A DNA stretch of 44,127 nt, taken from contig JANYCD010000087.1 in NCBI GenBank assembly GCA_025360425.1, forward strand, positions 1-44,127, given 5' to 3'. Each line of letters starts with the position of its first letter. The first letter of the stretch is position 1. The DNA is from Sterolibacteriaceae bacterium (lineage in GTDB: Bacteria; Pseudomonadota; Gammaproteobacteria; Burkholderiales; Rhodocyclaceae). Shown here one piece after another: positions 27,262-35,936 of the stretch. The notes beneath the pieces were generated by a model. It did not search any database. It had not been told where the DNA came from and worked only from the letters and a program-made list of their open reading frames with translations. The position numbers and the translations under genes are program-made.

Positions 27262-29828
27262 TCTTCGTCTTGCTCCTCTTCTTCGGTTTCTATGACTTTT
27301 TCGATGCCGGCCAGCAGCGTGCCGTCATCCAGGTTGATCAGGGTCACGCCCTGGGTCGACCGGCTCATCTCGCGGATGTCCGTGACCGGGGTACGGATCA
27401 ATACACCACCAGTGGAAATCAGCATGATTTCCTCGGTCGTCTCGCCGGCCTGCACCAGCACCGCCGCGACCACCTTGCCGTTGCGATCGGAAGTCTGGAT
27501 CGCGATCATGCCCTTGGTGCCACGTCCGTGCCGCGTGTACTCGGCAATTGGCGTGCGCTTGCCGAAGCCGTTCTCGGTCGCAGTCAACACAGAATAACTT
27601 TCGCTGTCGGCGACCAGCATCGAGATTACGCGCTGTCCCTCTTCCAAATTCATGCCGCGTACACCGCGTGCCTCGCGGCCCATCGGACGTACATCGTCCT
27701 CGTCGAAACGCACCGCCTTGCCGGAATCGGAGAACAGCATCACATCGCAGTGTCCGTCGGTAATGGCAACACCGATCAGGTGATCGCCATTGTCCAGGCC
27801 GACCGCGATGATGCCGGCCTTGCGCGGATTGGCGAAGCTGGTGAGCGGCGTCTTCTTAACCGTACCCATGGCCGTGGCCATGAAGATGAAATGCTGCGCG
27901 TCGAATTCCTTGACCGGCAGCACCGCGGTGATCTTCTCGTCTTTTTCCAGCGGGAACAAATTCACGATCGGCTTGCCACGCGCATTGCGCTGGCCTTCCG
28001 GCGCTTCGTAGACCTTGAGCCAGTACACCCGTCCGCGACTGGAGAAGCACAGCATGAAGTCATGCGTGTTGGCGACGAACAGATGGTCGACAAAGTCATC
28101 TTCCTTCACCGACGCCGCCTGCTTGCCACGTCCACCACGCTTTTGCGCACGATAGTCGGCCAGTGGCTGGCGTTTGATGTAGCCGCCGTGCGACATGGTC
28201 ACCACCATGTCCTCACGCGCGATCAGATCCTCGATATTGATGTCGGCAGTGTTGAGTATGATCTCGGAACGACGTTTGTCGCCGAACTGCGTTTTGATCG
28301 CGGTGAGTTCGTCACCGATGATCTGCGTGATGCGTTCCGGTCGCGCCAGAATGTCGAGCAGATCGGCGATCTGCTCCATCACTTCCTTGTACTCGCTGAC
28401 AATCTTGTCCTGTTCTAGACCGGTCAAACGTTGCAAACGCAGTTCAAGAATGGCCTGAGCCTGCGCATCGGAGAGCAGATAGCCTTGCGGCGACATGCCG
28501 AACTCGGCCGCCAGGCCATCAGGACGTGAAGCCTCGGCAGACACGGCACGCGCCAGCATGTCGGCGACCAATGCCGAATGCCATGACCGTCCCATCAATC
28601 CACGCTTGGCATCGGCCGGTGTCGGCGCCGCCTTGATCAGGGCGATGATTTCGTCAACATTGGACAACGCCACCGCCAACCCTTCGAGGATGTGGCCGCG
28701 CTCCCGTGCCTTTTTTAGTTCAAACACCGTGCGTCGCGTCACCACCTCGCGTCGGTGGGCGAGGAAGGCAACCAACATCTGCCGGAGGTTGAGCAGTTGC
28801 GGACGGCCATCAACCAGGGCCACCATGTTCATGCCGAAGGTGTCCTGCAACTGCGTCTGCTTGTAGAGATTGTTGAGCACGACTTCGGCGACTTCGCCGC
28901 GCTTGAGCTCGATCACCACGCGCATGCCCGACTTGTCGGACTCATCCTGCAAATGGGAGATGCCCTCAATCTTTTTGTCGTTGACCAGCTCGGCGATTTT
29001 CTCCAGCAGCGTGCGCTTGTTAACCTGGTACGGCAGCTCGTCGACGATGATGGCCTGACGGTTGCCTTTTTCCAGATCCTCGAAATGGGTGCGGGCGCGC
29101 ATGATGACGCGGCCACGGCCGGTCAGGTAGCCATCGCGCACCCCACCCGTGCCATAGATCAGACCGGCGGTGGGAAAGTCCGGCGCCGGAATGATCTTGA
29201 TCAGTTCTTCAATGTCCAGCTCGGGATCGGCCAACAGAGCCAGGCACGCCGCTACCACCTCGTCGAGATTGTGCGGCGGAATGTTGGTCGCCATGCCCAC
29301 CGCAATACCGGAGCTGCCATTGATCAACAGATTGGGAATGCGCGAGGGCAGGATCAACGGCTCCTGCTCGGAACCGTCGTAGTTGGGGCCGAAGTCGACC
29401 GTTTCCTTGTCCAGATCGGCCAGCAACTCGTGGCCGATGCGCGCCATGCGAATTTCGGTGTAACGCATTGCGGCCGCGTTGTCGCCGTCGACCGAGCCGA
29501 AGTTGCCCTGGCCGTCCACCAGCATGTAGCGCAACGAAAAACTCTGCGCCATGCGCACGATGGTGTCATAAACCGCGGTGTCGCCGTGGGGATGATACTT
29601 ACCGATGACATCGCCGACGATACGCGCCGACTTCTTGTAGGCCTTGTTCCAGTCGTTGGAAAGTTCGTGCATCGCGAACAATACACGGCGGTGAACCGGC
29701 TTCAGTCCGTCGCGCACATCGGGCAGCGCCCGCCCCACGATTACGCTCATCGCGTAATCGAGGTAGGAGTGGCGCATCTCGTCTTCCAGGCTGATCGGCA
29801 GGGTTTCTTTGGCGAATGTTGAAGTCAT
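27258..29828 (-). CDS. gyrA: DNA gyrase subunit A
   Basis: Type II topoisomerase breakage-reunion subunit, 856 residues. The active-site tyrosine is Tyr123 in [12 protein letters not shown]. The quinolone-determining region reads [13 protein letters not shown] with Thr84 where E. coli has Ser83; Thr is natural in several genera, so this alone is no sign of selected resistance. The GyrA-box QKRGGRGK is at about 550, and the C-terminal beta-pinwheel ends in an acidic tail. ATG start; a TAAAAT -10-like hexamer (minus strand, 29867-29872) lies 40 bases upstream, without a clear -35. Head of the long minus-strand series. Confidence 0.98.
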   Translation of the reverse strand: MTSTFAKETLPISLEDEMRHSYLDYAMSVIVGRALPDVRDGLKPVHRRVLFAMHELSNDWNKAYKKSARIVGDVIGKYHPHGDTAVYDTIVRMAQSFSLRYMLVDGQGNFGSVDGDNAAAMRYTEIRMARIGHELLADLDKETVDFGPNYDGSEQEPLILPSRIPNLLINGSSGIAVGMATNIPPHNLDEVVAACLALLADPELDIEELIKIIPAPDFPTAGLIYGTGGVRDGYLTGRGRVIMRARTHFEDLEKGNRQAIIVDELPYQVNKRTLLEKIAELVNDKKIEGISHLQDESDKSGMRVVIELKRGEVAEVVLNNLYKQTQLQDTFGMNMVALVDGRPQLLNLRQMLVAFLAHRREVVTRRTVFELKKARERGHILEGLAVALSNVDEIIALIKAAPTPADAKRGLMGRSWHSALVADMLARAVSAEASRPDGLAAEFGMSPQGYLLSDAQAQAILELRLQRLTGLEQDKIVSEYKEVMEQIADLLDILARPERITQIIGDELTAIKTQFGDKRRSEIILNTADINIEDLIAREDMVVTMSHGGYIKRQPLADYRAQKRGGRGKQAASVKEDDFVDHLFVANTHDFMLCFSSRGRVYWLKVYEAPEGQRNARGKPIVNLFPLEKDEKITAVLPVKEFDAQHFIFMATAMGTVKKTPLTSFANPRKAGIIAVGLDNGDHLIGVAITDGHCDVMLFSDSGKAVRFDEDDVRPMGREARGVRGMNLEEGQRVISMLVADSESYSVLTATENGFGKRTPIAEYTRHGRGTKGMIAIQTSDRNGKVVAAVLVQAGETTEEIMLISTGGVLIRTPVTDIREMSRSTQGVTLINLDDGTLLAGIEKVIETEEEEQDEE

Positions 29829-29977
29829 AGGCTGATGCTGTTTTTATGTCCGGCCGAAAGGATGAGATTTTACCATGCCGACCAGCTTTATCCGCCCCTT
29901 ACGGCACACCCGGAACCTGCCCTGGCACTCGCCAGATACTTGTTGTATCCGATTGAGTAGTTTGATTAAATCGGGCA

Positions 29978-31321
29978 ATGACAAGCCCACTCGAAACCTC
30001 ACCCTCACCCCGCAAGATCGACCTGTTGATCGAGGCACGATGGATCATTCCGATCGAGCCGAAAGGGGTCGTTCTGGAAAACCACGCACTGGCGGTGGAT
30101 CGCGGACACATCGTCGCCTTGATGCCCATTACCGAGGCCGAAACATGTTTTGCGCCAGAGCAACGCGTTTCGCTGCCTGGCCACGTGCTGATGCCCGGCC
30201 TGGTCAATCTGCACACCCATGCCGCCATGACCTTGCTGCGGGGCTATGCCGACGATCTGCCGCTGATGCGCTGGCTACAGGAAAAAATCTGGCCAGCCGA
30301 AGCGAGACATGTTTCGGCGGATTTTGTCCGTGACGGCACACTGCTGGCGACGGCTGAGATGCTGCGCGGTGGCATCACCTGCTGCAATGATATGTATTTC
30401 TTCCCCGAAGCCAGCGTTGAGGCCATGCAGCGTTCGGGCATGCGCGCCGCCATCGGCATCATTACCATTGAGTTCCCCACTGCTTATGCCACCGATCCCG
30501 ACGACTATCTGGCCAAAGGGCTGGCGGTACGCGATCGCTATCGGGACGAATCGCTGATCAGCTTTTGCCTGGCGCCTCACGCGCCCTATTCGGTCTCGGA
30601 TCGCAGCTTCGAGCGCATTGCAACGCTGGCCGGGCAGCTCGACTTGTCGATCCACATTCACGTGCATGAAACCCGCGGTGAAATCGACGAGAGCCTCCGG
30701 CAATATGGCGTCAGGCCGCTCGAGCGCTTGCGCCGTATAGGTTTGTTGGGTCCGGGCCTGATCGCCGTGCATGGCGTGCACCTTAATGCCGAAGAAATCG
30801 ATCTGCTGGCGAAGTACGGCAGCAGCATCGCCCATTGCCCTACTTCAAACATGAAACTGGCCAGCGGCGGCGCACCCGTCGCAGCGGCGCTGGCCAAGGG
30901 GGTTCGCGTCGGGCTGGGCACCGATGGCGCCGCCAGCAATAACCGCCTCGATCTGTTTCAGGAAATGCGCCACGCCGGCCTGCTGGGGAAGCTCGTCAGC
31001 GAAGATGCCGCCGTGCTGGACGCCCATACCCTGCTCGGCATGGCAACCCTGGAAGGCGCAGCAGCGCTTGGACTGGACGGCAAAATCGGTTCACTGGTGC
31101 CAGGCAAGGAGGCCGATCTGTGCGCTGTACGAATCGACGACTGGATGCTTCAGCCGTGTTTTGATCCGGCTTCGCACTTGATCTATGTCGCCGGACGGGA
31201 AAATGTCAGTCATGTCTGGGTGGCTGGCAGACCTGTTGTAAGCGCCGGACAGTTACATGACATTGATATGTCAAAGTTGATGGAAATCGCAACGGTATGG
31301 CAAAATACCATCAGATCGTGA
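29978..31321 (+). CDS. mtaD: TRZ/ATZ-family amidohydrolase (5'-methylthioadenosine/SAH deaminase type)
   Basis: A 447-residue metal-dependent deaminase of the amidohydrolase superfamily. Zinc ligands are in NLHTHAAMTLLRG (near residue 78), HIHVHETRGE, HGVHLN and GTDGAASNN. The family acts on methylthioadenosine, S-adenosylhomocysteine or triazine-type compounds; assignment to MTA/SAH is by general likeness. It is divergent from gyrA with a 149-base gap and is followed by an inverted repeat at 31322-31352. Co-location with ubiG (which releases SAH) is suggestive only. Confidence 0.87.
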   Translation: MTSPLETSPSPRKIDLLIEARWIIPIEPKGVVLENHALAVDRGHIVALMPITEAETCFAPEQRVSLPGHVLMPGLVNLHTHAAMTLLRGYADDLPLMRWLQEKIWPAEARHVSADFVRDGTLLATAEMLRGGITCCNDMYFFPEASVEAMQRSGMRAAIGIITIEFPTAYATDPDDYLAKGLAVRDRYRDESLISFCLAPHAPYSVSDRSFERIATLAGQLDLSIHIHVHETRGEIDESLRQYGVRPLERLRRIGLLGPGLIAVHGVHLNAEEIDLLAKYGSSIAHCPTSNMKLASGGAPVAAALAKGVRVGLGTDGAASNNRLDLFQEMRHAGLLGKLVSEDAAVLDAHTLLGMATLEGAAALGLDGKIGSLVPGKEADLCAVRIDDWMLQPCFDPASHLIYVAGRENVSHVWVAGRPVVSAGQLHDIDMSKLMEIATVWQNTIRS

Positions 31322-31352
31322 TGTGCAGGCCTGAGCAGGCCTGTCATGCACA
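31322..31352 (+). terminator. Hairpin after the amidohydrolase gene (weak terminator)
   Basis: TGTGCAGGCCTG pairs with CAGGCCTG plus TGCACA, with a three-base bulge (TCA); a short T-stretch (GGTTTT) follows. It could end the amidohydrolase transcript or form part of the ompA leader; the T-tract is too weak to be sure. Confidence 0.4.
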
Positions 31353-31388
31353 GGTTTTCCGGTAATCAAAGTTACGAAAGGCATCATC

Positions 31389-32144
31389 ATGAAATCAACG
31401 TTTGTCCGTACGTCCGTTCTGCTTGGCACACTATTCGGTTTGACCCTTCCTGCGCTGGCCCAGATTTCTCCGGTCAAGGACATTGTGCTTGACGTCAATA
31501 GCAGCACACCCTTGCCCTATGTCATCGATGTTCGCGGTGTAATCGCCCGCAGCGGTACCGGGCTGTGCTGGCGCACTGGCTACTGGACCAAGGAACTGGC
31601 CGCCAACACGCCGGTGGTCGGTGGAGAATTCCCCGCCGGCTGCTATTGCGACAAGGATATTTTGATGGCGGATGCCAACCTTAAAGACAAGTGCGAGGCG
31701 CCCGCAGCACCTACTCCGCCAGCGCAGCCGGCCGTGGCGCCTGTAGTGAAACCTTCCGCCGACAAGATCACGCTGGCCGCCGACGCCCTGTTCGACTTTG
31801 ACAAAGCCACGCTGCGTCCCGAAGGCAAGGCGAAGCTTGACGATTTGGCGTCGAAGCTGGGCGCCATCAAGCTCGAAGCCATTATCGCCACCGGGCACGC
31901 CGACCGTTTCGGCTCCGATACCTATAACCAGAAGTTGTCCGATAAACGCGCCAATGCGGTCAAGAGTTATCTGGTTGCCAAGGGGGTAGATGCCAACCGT
32001 GTCTACGCCGAAGGCAAGGGCGAGAAACAACCCAAGACCAAGCCGGACGAATGCTTAGGCAAGAAGAGCAAGAAGGTCATCGCCTGCCTGCAGCCAGACC
32101 GTCGTGTTGACATCGAAATCATCGGCACCAAGTCCACCAAGTAA
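31389..32144 (+). CDS. OmpA-family outer-membrane protein
   Basis: A 251-residue exported protein: signal peptide to about residue 24 (LTLPALA-Q), a middle part with four cysteines (GLCWRTGYWTKEL, GCYCDKD), a Pro/Ala-rich linker near 100-118, and a C-terminal OmpA/peptidoglycan-binding domain from about 128. In that domain GHADRFGSDTYNQKLSDKRA holds the Asp ligand and PDRRVDIEI the Arg ligand for diaminopimelate. There is no N-terminal beta-barrel, so it is the small OmpA-like type. ATG with AAAGG nearby; a strong terminator follows. Confidence 0.92.
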   Translation: MKSTFVRTSVLLGTLFGLTLPALAQISPVKDIVLDVNSSTPLPYVIDVRGVIARSGTGLCWRTGYWTKELAANTPVVGGEFPAGCYCDKDILMADANLKDKCEAPAAPTPPAQPAVAPVVKPSADKITLAADALFDFDKATLRPEGKAKLDDLASKLGAIKLEAIIATGHADRFGSDTYNQKLSDKRANAVKSYLVAKGVDANRVYAEGKGEKQPKTKPDECLGKKSKKVIACLQPDRRVDIEIIGTKSTK

Positions 32145-32162
32145 GTCCGGTTCTGCCGATGT

Positions 32163-32195
32163 AAAAAAAGGCCCTGCGCTGCAGGGCCTTTTTTA
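32163..32195 (+). terminator. Rho-independent terminator after the OmpA-family gene
   Basis: AGGCCCTGCGCTGCAGGGCCT forms an 8-pair GC stem with A-run on the left and TTTTTT on the right (32189-32194), the textbook pattern on both strands. Confidence 0.9.
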
Positions 32196-32213
32196 TTGGA
32201 TAAACTGCATCCC

Positions 32214-32924
32214 ATGGTCACTACAGCCCCCACCAATTCCGATCCGCAGGAACTCGCCAAGTTCAGCGAACTTGCCCACCGCTGGTGGGATCCAAACTCC
32301 GAGTTCAAGGCCCTGCACGACATTAATCCCCTGCGGCTCGACTGGATCAACAAAAGTACTGCACTGCAGGGCAAGCGCGTACTTGATGTTGGCTGCGGCG
32401 GCGGACTGCTGTCCGAAGGCATGGCCGAGCGCGGCGCCAGCGTTACCGGCATTGATCTTGGTGACAAGGCGCTCGCCGTAGCACGCCTGCACCTGCTGGA
32501 AAGCGGCCGCCAGGTCGAGTACCGCAAAATCGCCGTCGAGGAACTGGCAATCGAACAGCCGGGTACCTTCGATGTGGTGACTTGCATGGAAATGCTGGAG
32601 CATGTGCCCGACCCGGCCAGCATCGTCAAAGCCTGCGCCACTCTGGTAAAACCCGCAGGCACGGTGTTCTTCTCCACCATCAGCCGCAACCTCAGGGCCT
32701 ATCTTCAAGCCGTGATCGGCGCCGAATATGTGCTCAACCTGCTGCCGCGCGGTACCCACGACTACGCCAAACTCATCCGCCCCGCCGAACTCGCGCACTA
32801 CTGCCGTGACGGCGGGCTGCAGGTCGGTGAAATCATTGGCATGGGTTACAACCCCCTCACCAAAATCTACTCGCTCAACAACGACCCCCGCGTCAATTAT
32901 TTGATGCGTACTGTCAAGTCGTGA
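32214..32924 (+). CDS. ubiG: Ubiquinone biosynthesis O-methyltransferase UbiG
   Basis: SAM-dependent enzyme doing both O-methylations in ubiquinone synthesis. 236 residues from the ATG at 32214 (a TTG at 32196 would add six residues). SAM motif I is [13 protein letters not shown] near residue 60; the post-motif [11 protein letters not shown] and the C-terminal [21 protein letters not shown] are typical of UbiG. Its stop TGA overlaps the GTG start of gph. Confidence 0.96.
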   Translation: MVTTAPTNSDPQELAKFSELAHRWWDPNSEFKALHDINPLRLDWINKSTALQGKRVLDVGCGGGLLSEGMAERGASVTGIDLGDKALAVARLHLLESGRQVEYRKIAVEELAIEQPGTFDVVTCMEMLEHVPDPASIVKACATLVKPAGTVFFSTISRNLRAYLQAVIGAEYVLNLLPRGTHDYAKLIRPAELAHYCRDGGLQVGEIIGMGYNPLTKIYSLNNDPRVNYLMRTVKS

Positions 32925-33580
32925 TCGAGGCGGTACTTTTCGATCTCGACGGCACACTGGCCGACACCGCGCCGGATCTGGGCGGCGCCCTCAACCGCCT
33001 GCTGCTGGAAGAAGGCCGCGTGCCACTCCCCATGCCGCTGCTGCGCCGGCACGTCTCAGGCGGTGCGCGCGCGTTGATCGGTGCCGGCTTCGGACTCACT
33101 GCGGAAAGTGCCGATTACCCGCGCCTGAAACAGCGTTTTCTCGAACTCTACGAACAGCACATCTGTGTCGACAGTCGGCTGTTTGACGGGATGTCGGAAT
33201 TGCTGGCCGGCATCGAGGCCGCGACATTGCGTTGGGGCATCGTCACCAACAAGATCGAAAGATATACCCGACAGGTTGTGGCCGGTCTTGGCCTCGCAAA
33301 ACGCGCCATTTGTGTCGTCAGCGGCGACTCCACGCCCAATCCCAAACCCCATCCCGAGCCCATGTTGCTGGCATGCCGACTGGCTGGCGTCAATCCGCAA
33401 TACGCGCTCTACATCGGCGACGACCTGCGCGACGTGCAAGCCGGCCACGCCGCCGGCATCCGTACCATTGCTGCCGCCTGGGGTTATCTCGGCGAGGGGC
33501 TGCCCATCGAACAATGGAAGGCCGATGGCATCGCAGCGAATCCCGCCGATGTGCTCAGGCTGATCAAGTCCGCGTGCTAA
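32921..33580 (+). CDS. gph: Phosphoglycolate phosphatase (HAD family)
   Basis: Dephosphorylates 2-phosphoglycolate formed by DNA repair and oxygenase side reactions. 219 residues. HAD motif I is [10 protein letters not shown] near residue 7, the cap follows, motif II is VTNK near 107, and the acidic [11 protein letters not shown] motif is near 165. The start is GTG within GTGA, overlapping the ubiG stop; the ubiG-gph pairing is frequent in Proteobacteria. tmRNA follows after 65 bases. Confidence 0.94.
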   Translation: MIEAVLFDLDGTLADTAPDLGGALNRLLLEEGRVPLPMPLLRRHVSGGARALIGAGFGLTAESADYPRLKQRFLELYEQHICVDSRLFDGMSELLAGIEAATLRWGIVTNKIERYTRQVVAGLGLAKRAICVVSGDSTPNPKPHPEPMLLACRLAGVNPQYALYIGDDLRDVQAGHAAGIRTIAAAWGYLGEGLPIEQWKADGIAANPADVLRLIKSAC

Positions 33581-33645
33581 AATCCGGTAGTGCCTGAACT
33601 TTACGAAACTTTAAGGTTGCGGCGCCATCTTAAGCAGTACCACAT

Positions 33646-34006
33646 GGGGGCGACTTGGCTTCGACGTGGGTTACAAAGCAGCGCAGTGCATACCGAGGGC
33701 CAGTGACCTCGTAAATCCATCTGGAAAACCACAAACGCCAACGACGAGCGTTTCGCTCTAGCCGCTTAATACCGGCTGGCTCTGCACCGGACTGCTCACG
33801 GGCCGGGTTGCGCAAGCGACAGCAGAGTCATTAACGTGAGATAAGGATCCGCCTTGCCGCGCGGCGGATCACGAAAATTCAGCGGATCGCCTGTCGCCAG
33901 CTTGCCCGGCGGCGTACGACAGGCTAAATCAAATGACGAGGCTAAGTATGTAGAACTGTCTGTAGAGGGCTTGCGGACGCGGGTTCAATTCCCGCCGCCT
34001 CCACCA
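33646..34006 (+). ncRNA. ssrA: Transfer-messenger RNA (tmRNA)
   Basis: Rescues stalled ribosomes by trans-translation with SmpB. The 5' end GGGGGCG (33646-33652) pairs with CGCCTCC (33996-34002), followed by discriminator A and encoded CCA at 34004-34006, giving a 361-nt molecule. The T-arm GGGTTCAATTCCC lies near 33981. The tag reading frame is at 33737-33769 and encodes ANDERFALAA plus TAA, the tag seen in many Betaproteobacteria. A terminator follows 8 bases downstream. No convincing promoter could be fixed in the 65-base gap; maturation by RNase P is usual. Confidence 0.97.
33737..33769 (+). other. tmRNA tag reading frame
   Basis: Resume codon GCC through stop TAA encodes ANDERFALAA; the C-terminal LAA is the degron read by ClpXP/ClpAP. 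The first Ala of the tag is added by the tmRNA tRNA-like end itself. Confidence 0.95.
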
Positions 34007-34013
34007 TAATTTG

Positions 34014-34045
34014 AAATCCCAACTCTTATCGGTTGGGATTTTTTT
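34014..34045 (+). terminator. Rho-independent terminator of ssrA
   Basis: AAATCCCAAC pairs with GTTGGGATTT around an 8-base loop and is followed by TTTTT. Fits the end of the tmRNA transcript. Confidence 0.9.
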
Positions 34046-34266
34046 GTCCGAAGCCCCAGTGTTGGCGCGGTTTCCGGCCATTGCCTCGCGCGCGTCACCC
34101 GCGCTACCGCACCAGTTTTTGCACGTTGGCAGTCTCTCTGCTCGCAGTTTTCTCTGTTTGCCTCGCGCGCGCTTTCGACACTACACTCAGTATTCATGCG
34201 GGTTTGCGCGGTGTGGGTTGTAATTAGAAACTGCTGTACAGGCGGCGACTGAGAGCCGAGAAATCG

Positions 34267-34289
34267 AAAAAAAACCGCCCGGAGGCGGT
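34267..34289 (-). terminator. Rho-independent terminator of the remnant operon
   Basis: On the minus strand ACCGCC-TCCG-GGCGGT is followed by eight T; it lies 23-45 bases after the stop of the last remnant gene. Confidence 0.85.
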
Positions 34290-34311
34290 AGCTGGAACGT
34301 GGGTGTCATTC

Positions 34312-34785
34312 TCAAACGGTTGGCAAAAGTACCCTGACCTGGTCTTTCCACGTGGCGGGCCACGGGCATCGCATCAACTGCTCCAGCGCCGTTTCCGACG
34401 TGCCGGCCAAGCGTTCCATGACCACCGGCGCAAGTAAGGTCAGCCGCATCAGGCGGCGCACCTGCGTCACATTAATATCCTCGGCCGCAGCGATTTCTGC
34501 CACCGATCCAAACCGTTCTTCATCCAGCAACCGCTGCCAGTGATAGGCCAGCCCAAGGGCGCGCAGCAGTGCAGTGTCTTGCTCCGAATCGCGAGCATGT
34601 TGCTCCCTGCGCGCCTCTTCCATGAATTCCTGTGGCGCATCCAACGGCGTGATGATTTTCATTTTTATGCCGCGCTTCACCAAAGTCCAGGGCACAAAAG
34701 TTTCCAGTTGCACGCCGCCGGCAGGTGACGGCAATTGATACGTGACGGCGTCACCCTGGTACCGCCCCCGGTGTTTTCTGCTCAT
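34312..34785 (-). CDS. Small recombinase-associated protein with ParB-like HTH
   Basis: 157 residues, intact. I recognise the type: small proteins beginning with a segment like LETFVPWTLVKRGIK and ITPLDAPQEF, found downstream of large serine recombinases in many Proteobacteria; no function is established. Residues about 92-125 (SVAEIAAAEDINVTQVRR then LMRLTLLAPVVMERLAG) resemble the helix-turn-helix and following helix of ParB/KorB DNA-binding domains. It is paralogous to the frameshifted gene directly upstream. ATG overlaps that gene's stop (ATGA). A terminator follows, so the transcription unit looks complete at this end. Confidence 0.7.
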   Translation of the reverse strand: MSRKHRGRYQGDAVTYQLPSPAGGVQLETFVPWTLVKRGIKMKIITPLDAPQEFMEEARREQHARDSEQDTALLRALGLAYHWQRLLDEERFGSVAEIAAAEDINVTQVRRLMRLTLLAPVVMERLAGTSETALEQLMRCPWPATWKDQVRVLLPTV

Positions 34786-35152
34786 GCATCCTCCTTAAAT
34801 CGCTGCACGATCTGGCGTTGAGCCTCCCAATCCACAGGTATCGGGTTTCGCTGAAACCAGATCAGGTTCATTCTGCGCGGCTGCCGGCCGGTCATCAAAA
34901 GCTCGATGATATCGGGCGCCAGCAGGGTGAGGCGCATCAGCTCGTTGGGCACGGACGGGTCCAGGCCTTCTGCCCGAGCGACGTCTGAGCCGCTTTGCAT
35001 CGCCCCGGTGTCGACCAGATGCTGCCAATAAAAGCCCCGCGCCAGCCCTTCAGCAGCGTCACGTCGTGGACATGGCGGTCGTCCGTAACCAAGCGCCTTG
35101 ACCCCTTGCGACGAAACAACAATGGCACGAAGGTTTCCAGTGAGTCATCCAT
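34782..35152 (-). pseudogene. Frameshifted small recombinase-associated HTH gene
   Basis: Begins MDDSLETFVPLLFRRKG at the ATG of 35150-35152, which overlaps the recombinase stop, and runs to LLKG in one frame. It then needs one extra base near 35044/35045 to continue as ARGFYWQHLVDTG in the next frame. It ends with an HTH-like stretch (VARAEGLDPSVPNEL, LMRLTLLAPDIIELL) and VDWEAQRQIVQRFKEDA. Both halves keep the protein type of the 157-residue gene downstream. The single missing base makes a stop-free but wrong continuation, so the gene is probably inactive unless there is a sequencing error. Confidence 0.72.
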
Positions 35153-35628
35153 CAGGCTTCTGCCTCCAGCATTTCGGCACCGATGCCGCTGGGCGCGAAT
35201 TCCCCAATCAGCGCGTTCCAGCCAATTTCGCGCCATTTCACCTTGATGCCCTGAACCTCGCCCGTGTGGACAAGGTCTATGCGATCAATCATCAGATTCG
35301 CAATTCGATGGCGTTCGGCCGGAAACAATTGTTCCCACACATCGTTCAGTCGCCCCATCGCCATCACCGTGGTCGACTTGTCAATTTGATCCCCATTGCG
35401 CTGAATACACCGCACCACCGATGCAATCGACTCGGGGCTGGTCAGCACGGTGCGGATCTGCGCGATCACCGCACTCTCAATCTCGGGGGCCGGCAGGCGC
35501 TCGTAGGTCTTGCCTGGTGCACCAAATCGGCTCTCCGACTTGGACACGTAGTAGTGGTACTTGCGCCCGTTCTTGCGTGAGTAGGTCGGATACATGCGTT
35601 CGCCAGACGGCGCGTAAAGCAATCCAGG
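35152..35628 (-). pseudogene. C-terminal fragment of a large serine recombinase
   Basis: The open frame runs from just after a stop at 35629-35631 to 35152, about 158 residues. It starts in the recombinase zinc-ribbon-like region (LLYAPSGERMYPTYSRKNG, then KYHYYVS) and continues through the helical tail with RLNDVWEQLFPAERHRIANLM and IDLVHTGEVQGIKVKWREIG, which are standard in this family. The catalytic resolvase domain and the middle domain are missing, so no recombination can be expected. There is no ATG near the break. Family call is from motif memory. Confidence 0.78.
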
Positions 35629-35827
35629 TCACTCATCGCGGTCTCGACTATCCGCTTTGTATTTTTACGGTGCCAGTCGAGTTCGGCTAAGCGAACCCGA
35701 TGAGCAGGCCGGCCCAACTGGAGGAAATGGCGCCTGCTAATGTATGCCTCGCATCCGCAGAGGGTTCTTCATACATAACCGGCATCATTCTCCCCGTAGC
35801 CGTCCAACACGTTGTCCAGTAACATTC
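35629..35827. other. Unrecognised stretch between recombinase fragment and transporter
   Basis: Neither strand gives a gene I recognise. A minus-strand frame contains RVRLAELDWHRKNTKRIVE, which looks protein-like (A/R/K-rich helix) but belongs to no family I can name and is cut at both sides. The stretch may be scrambled mobile-element sequence. No tRNA or duplicated ssrA end is seen. Confidence 0.5.
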
Positions 35828-35857
35828 AACGCCGTCCAAGTGACGGCGTTTTTCTTT
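35828..35857 (+). terminator. Rho-independent terminator without an evident upstream gene
   Basis: AACGCCGTC pairs perfectly with GACGGCGTT around CAAGT and is followed by TTTCTTTT on the plus strand. No plus-strand gene precedes it for 1.8 kb (tmRNA has its own terminator), so the gene it served has probably been lost or is a small RNA. Confidence 0.8.
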
Positions 35858-35936
35858 TGTATATCTCAAAGGGATTTCCAAAACAGTCAGCAGCTTCAAG
35901 CAGACGTCTCAACAATAATGCTTCTTTGATTGAACA

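Larger units (their letters stand above)
34267..35628 (-). mobile_element. Decayed end of a serine-recombinase mobile element next to ssrA
   Basis: Contains, in transcription order, the C-terminal part of a large serine recombinase, a frameshifted small gene and an intact paralogous small gene, with stop/start overlaps and one terminator. The N-terminal catalytic part of the recombinase is missing. The remnant starts about 260 bases beyond the 3' end of ssrA, a common integration locus. I found no second copy of the ssrA 3' end in the window, so attachment sites cannot be defined. Confidence 0.65.

Noticed and set aside
29570-29590. GyrA Thr84 as a quinolone-resistance mutation
   Set aside because: Thr at this position is the natural state in several genera; one sequence cannot show selection.
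26185-29822. Long plus-strand open frames opposite serC and gyrA (up to 470 codons)
   Set aside because: Codons mirror the genes on the other strand; translations are His/Arg/Val-rich with no domain. The minus-strand genes have full family motifs.
29910-29977. Promoter for the amidohydrolase (TTGTTG ... TTAAAT)
   Set aside because: Spacing of 20 and poor match; not strong enough to list.
33601-33645. Sigma-70 promoter of ssrA
   Set aside because: No hexamer pair with proper spacing to the mature 5' end could be found; processing makes the real start uncertain.
34046-34266. Possible attachment site or small RNA between ssrA terminator and the remnant's terminator
   Set aside because: No repeat of the ssrA 3' end and no promoter or hairpin beyond the two listed; nothing supportable.
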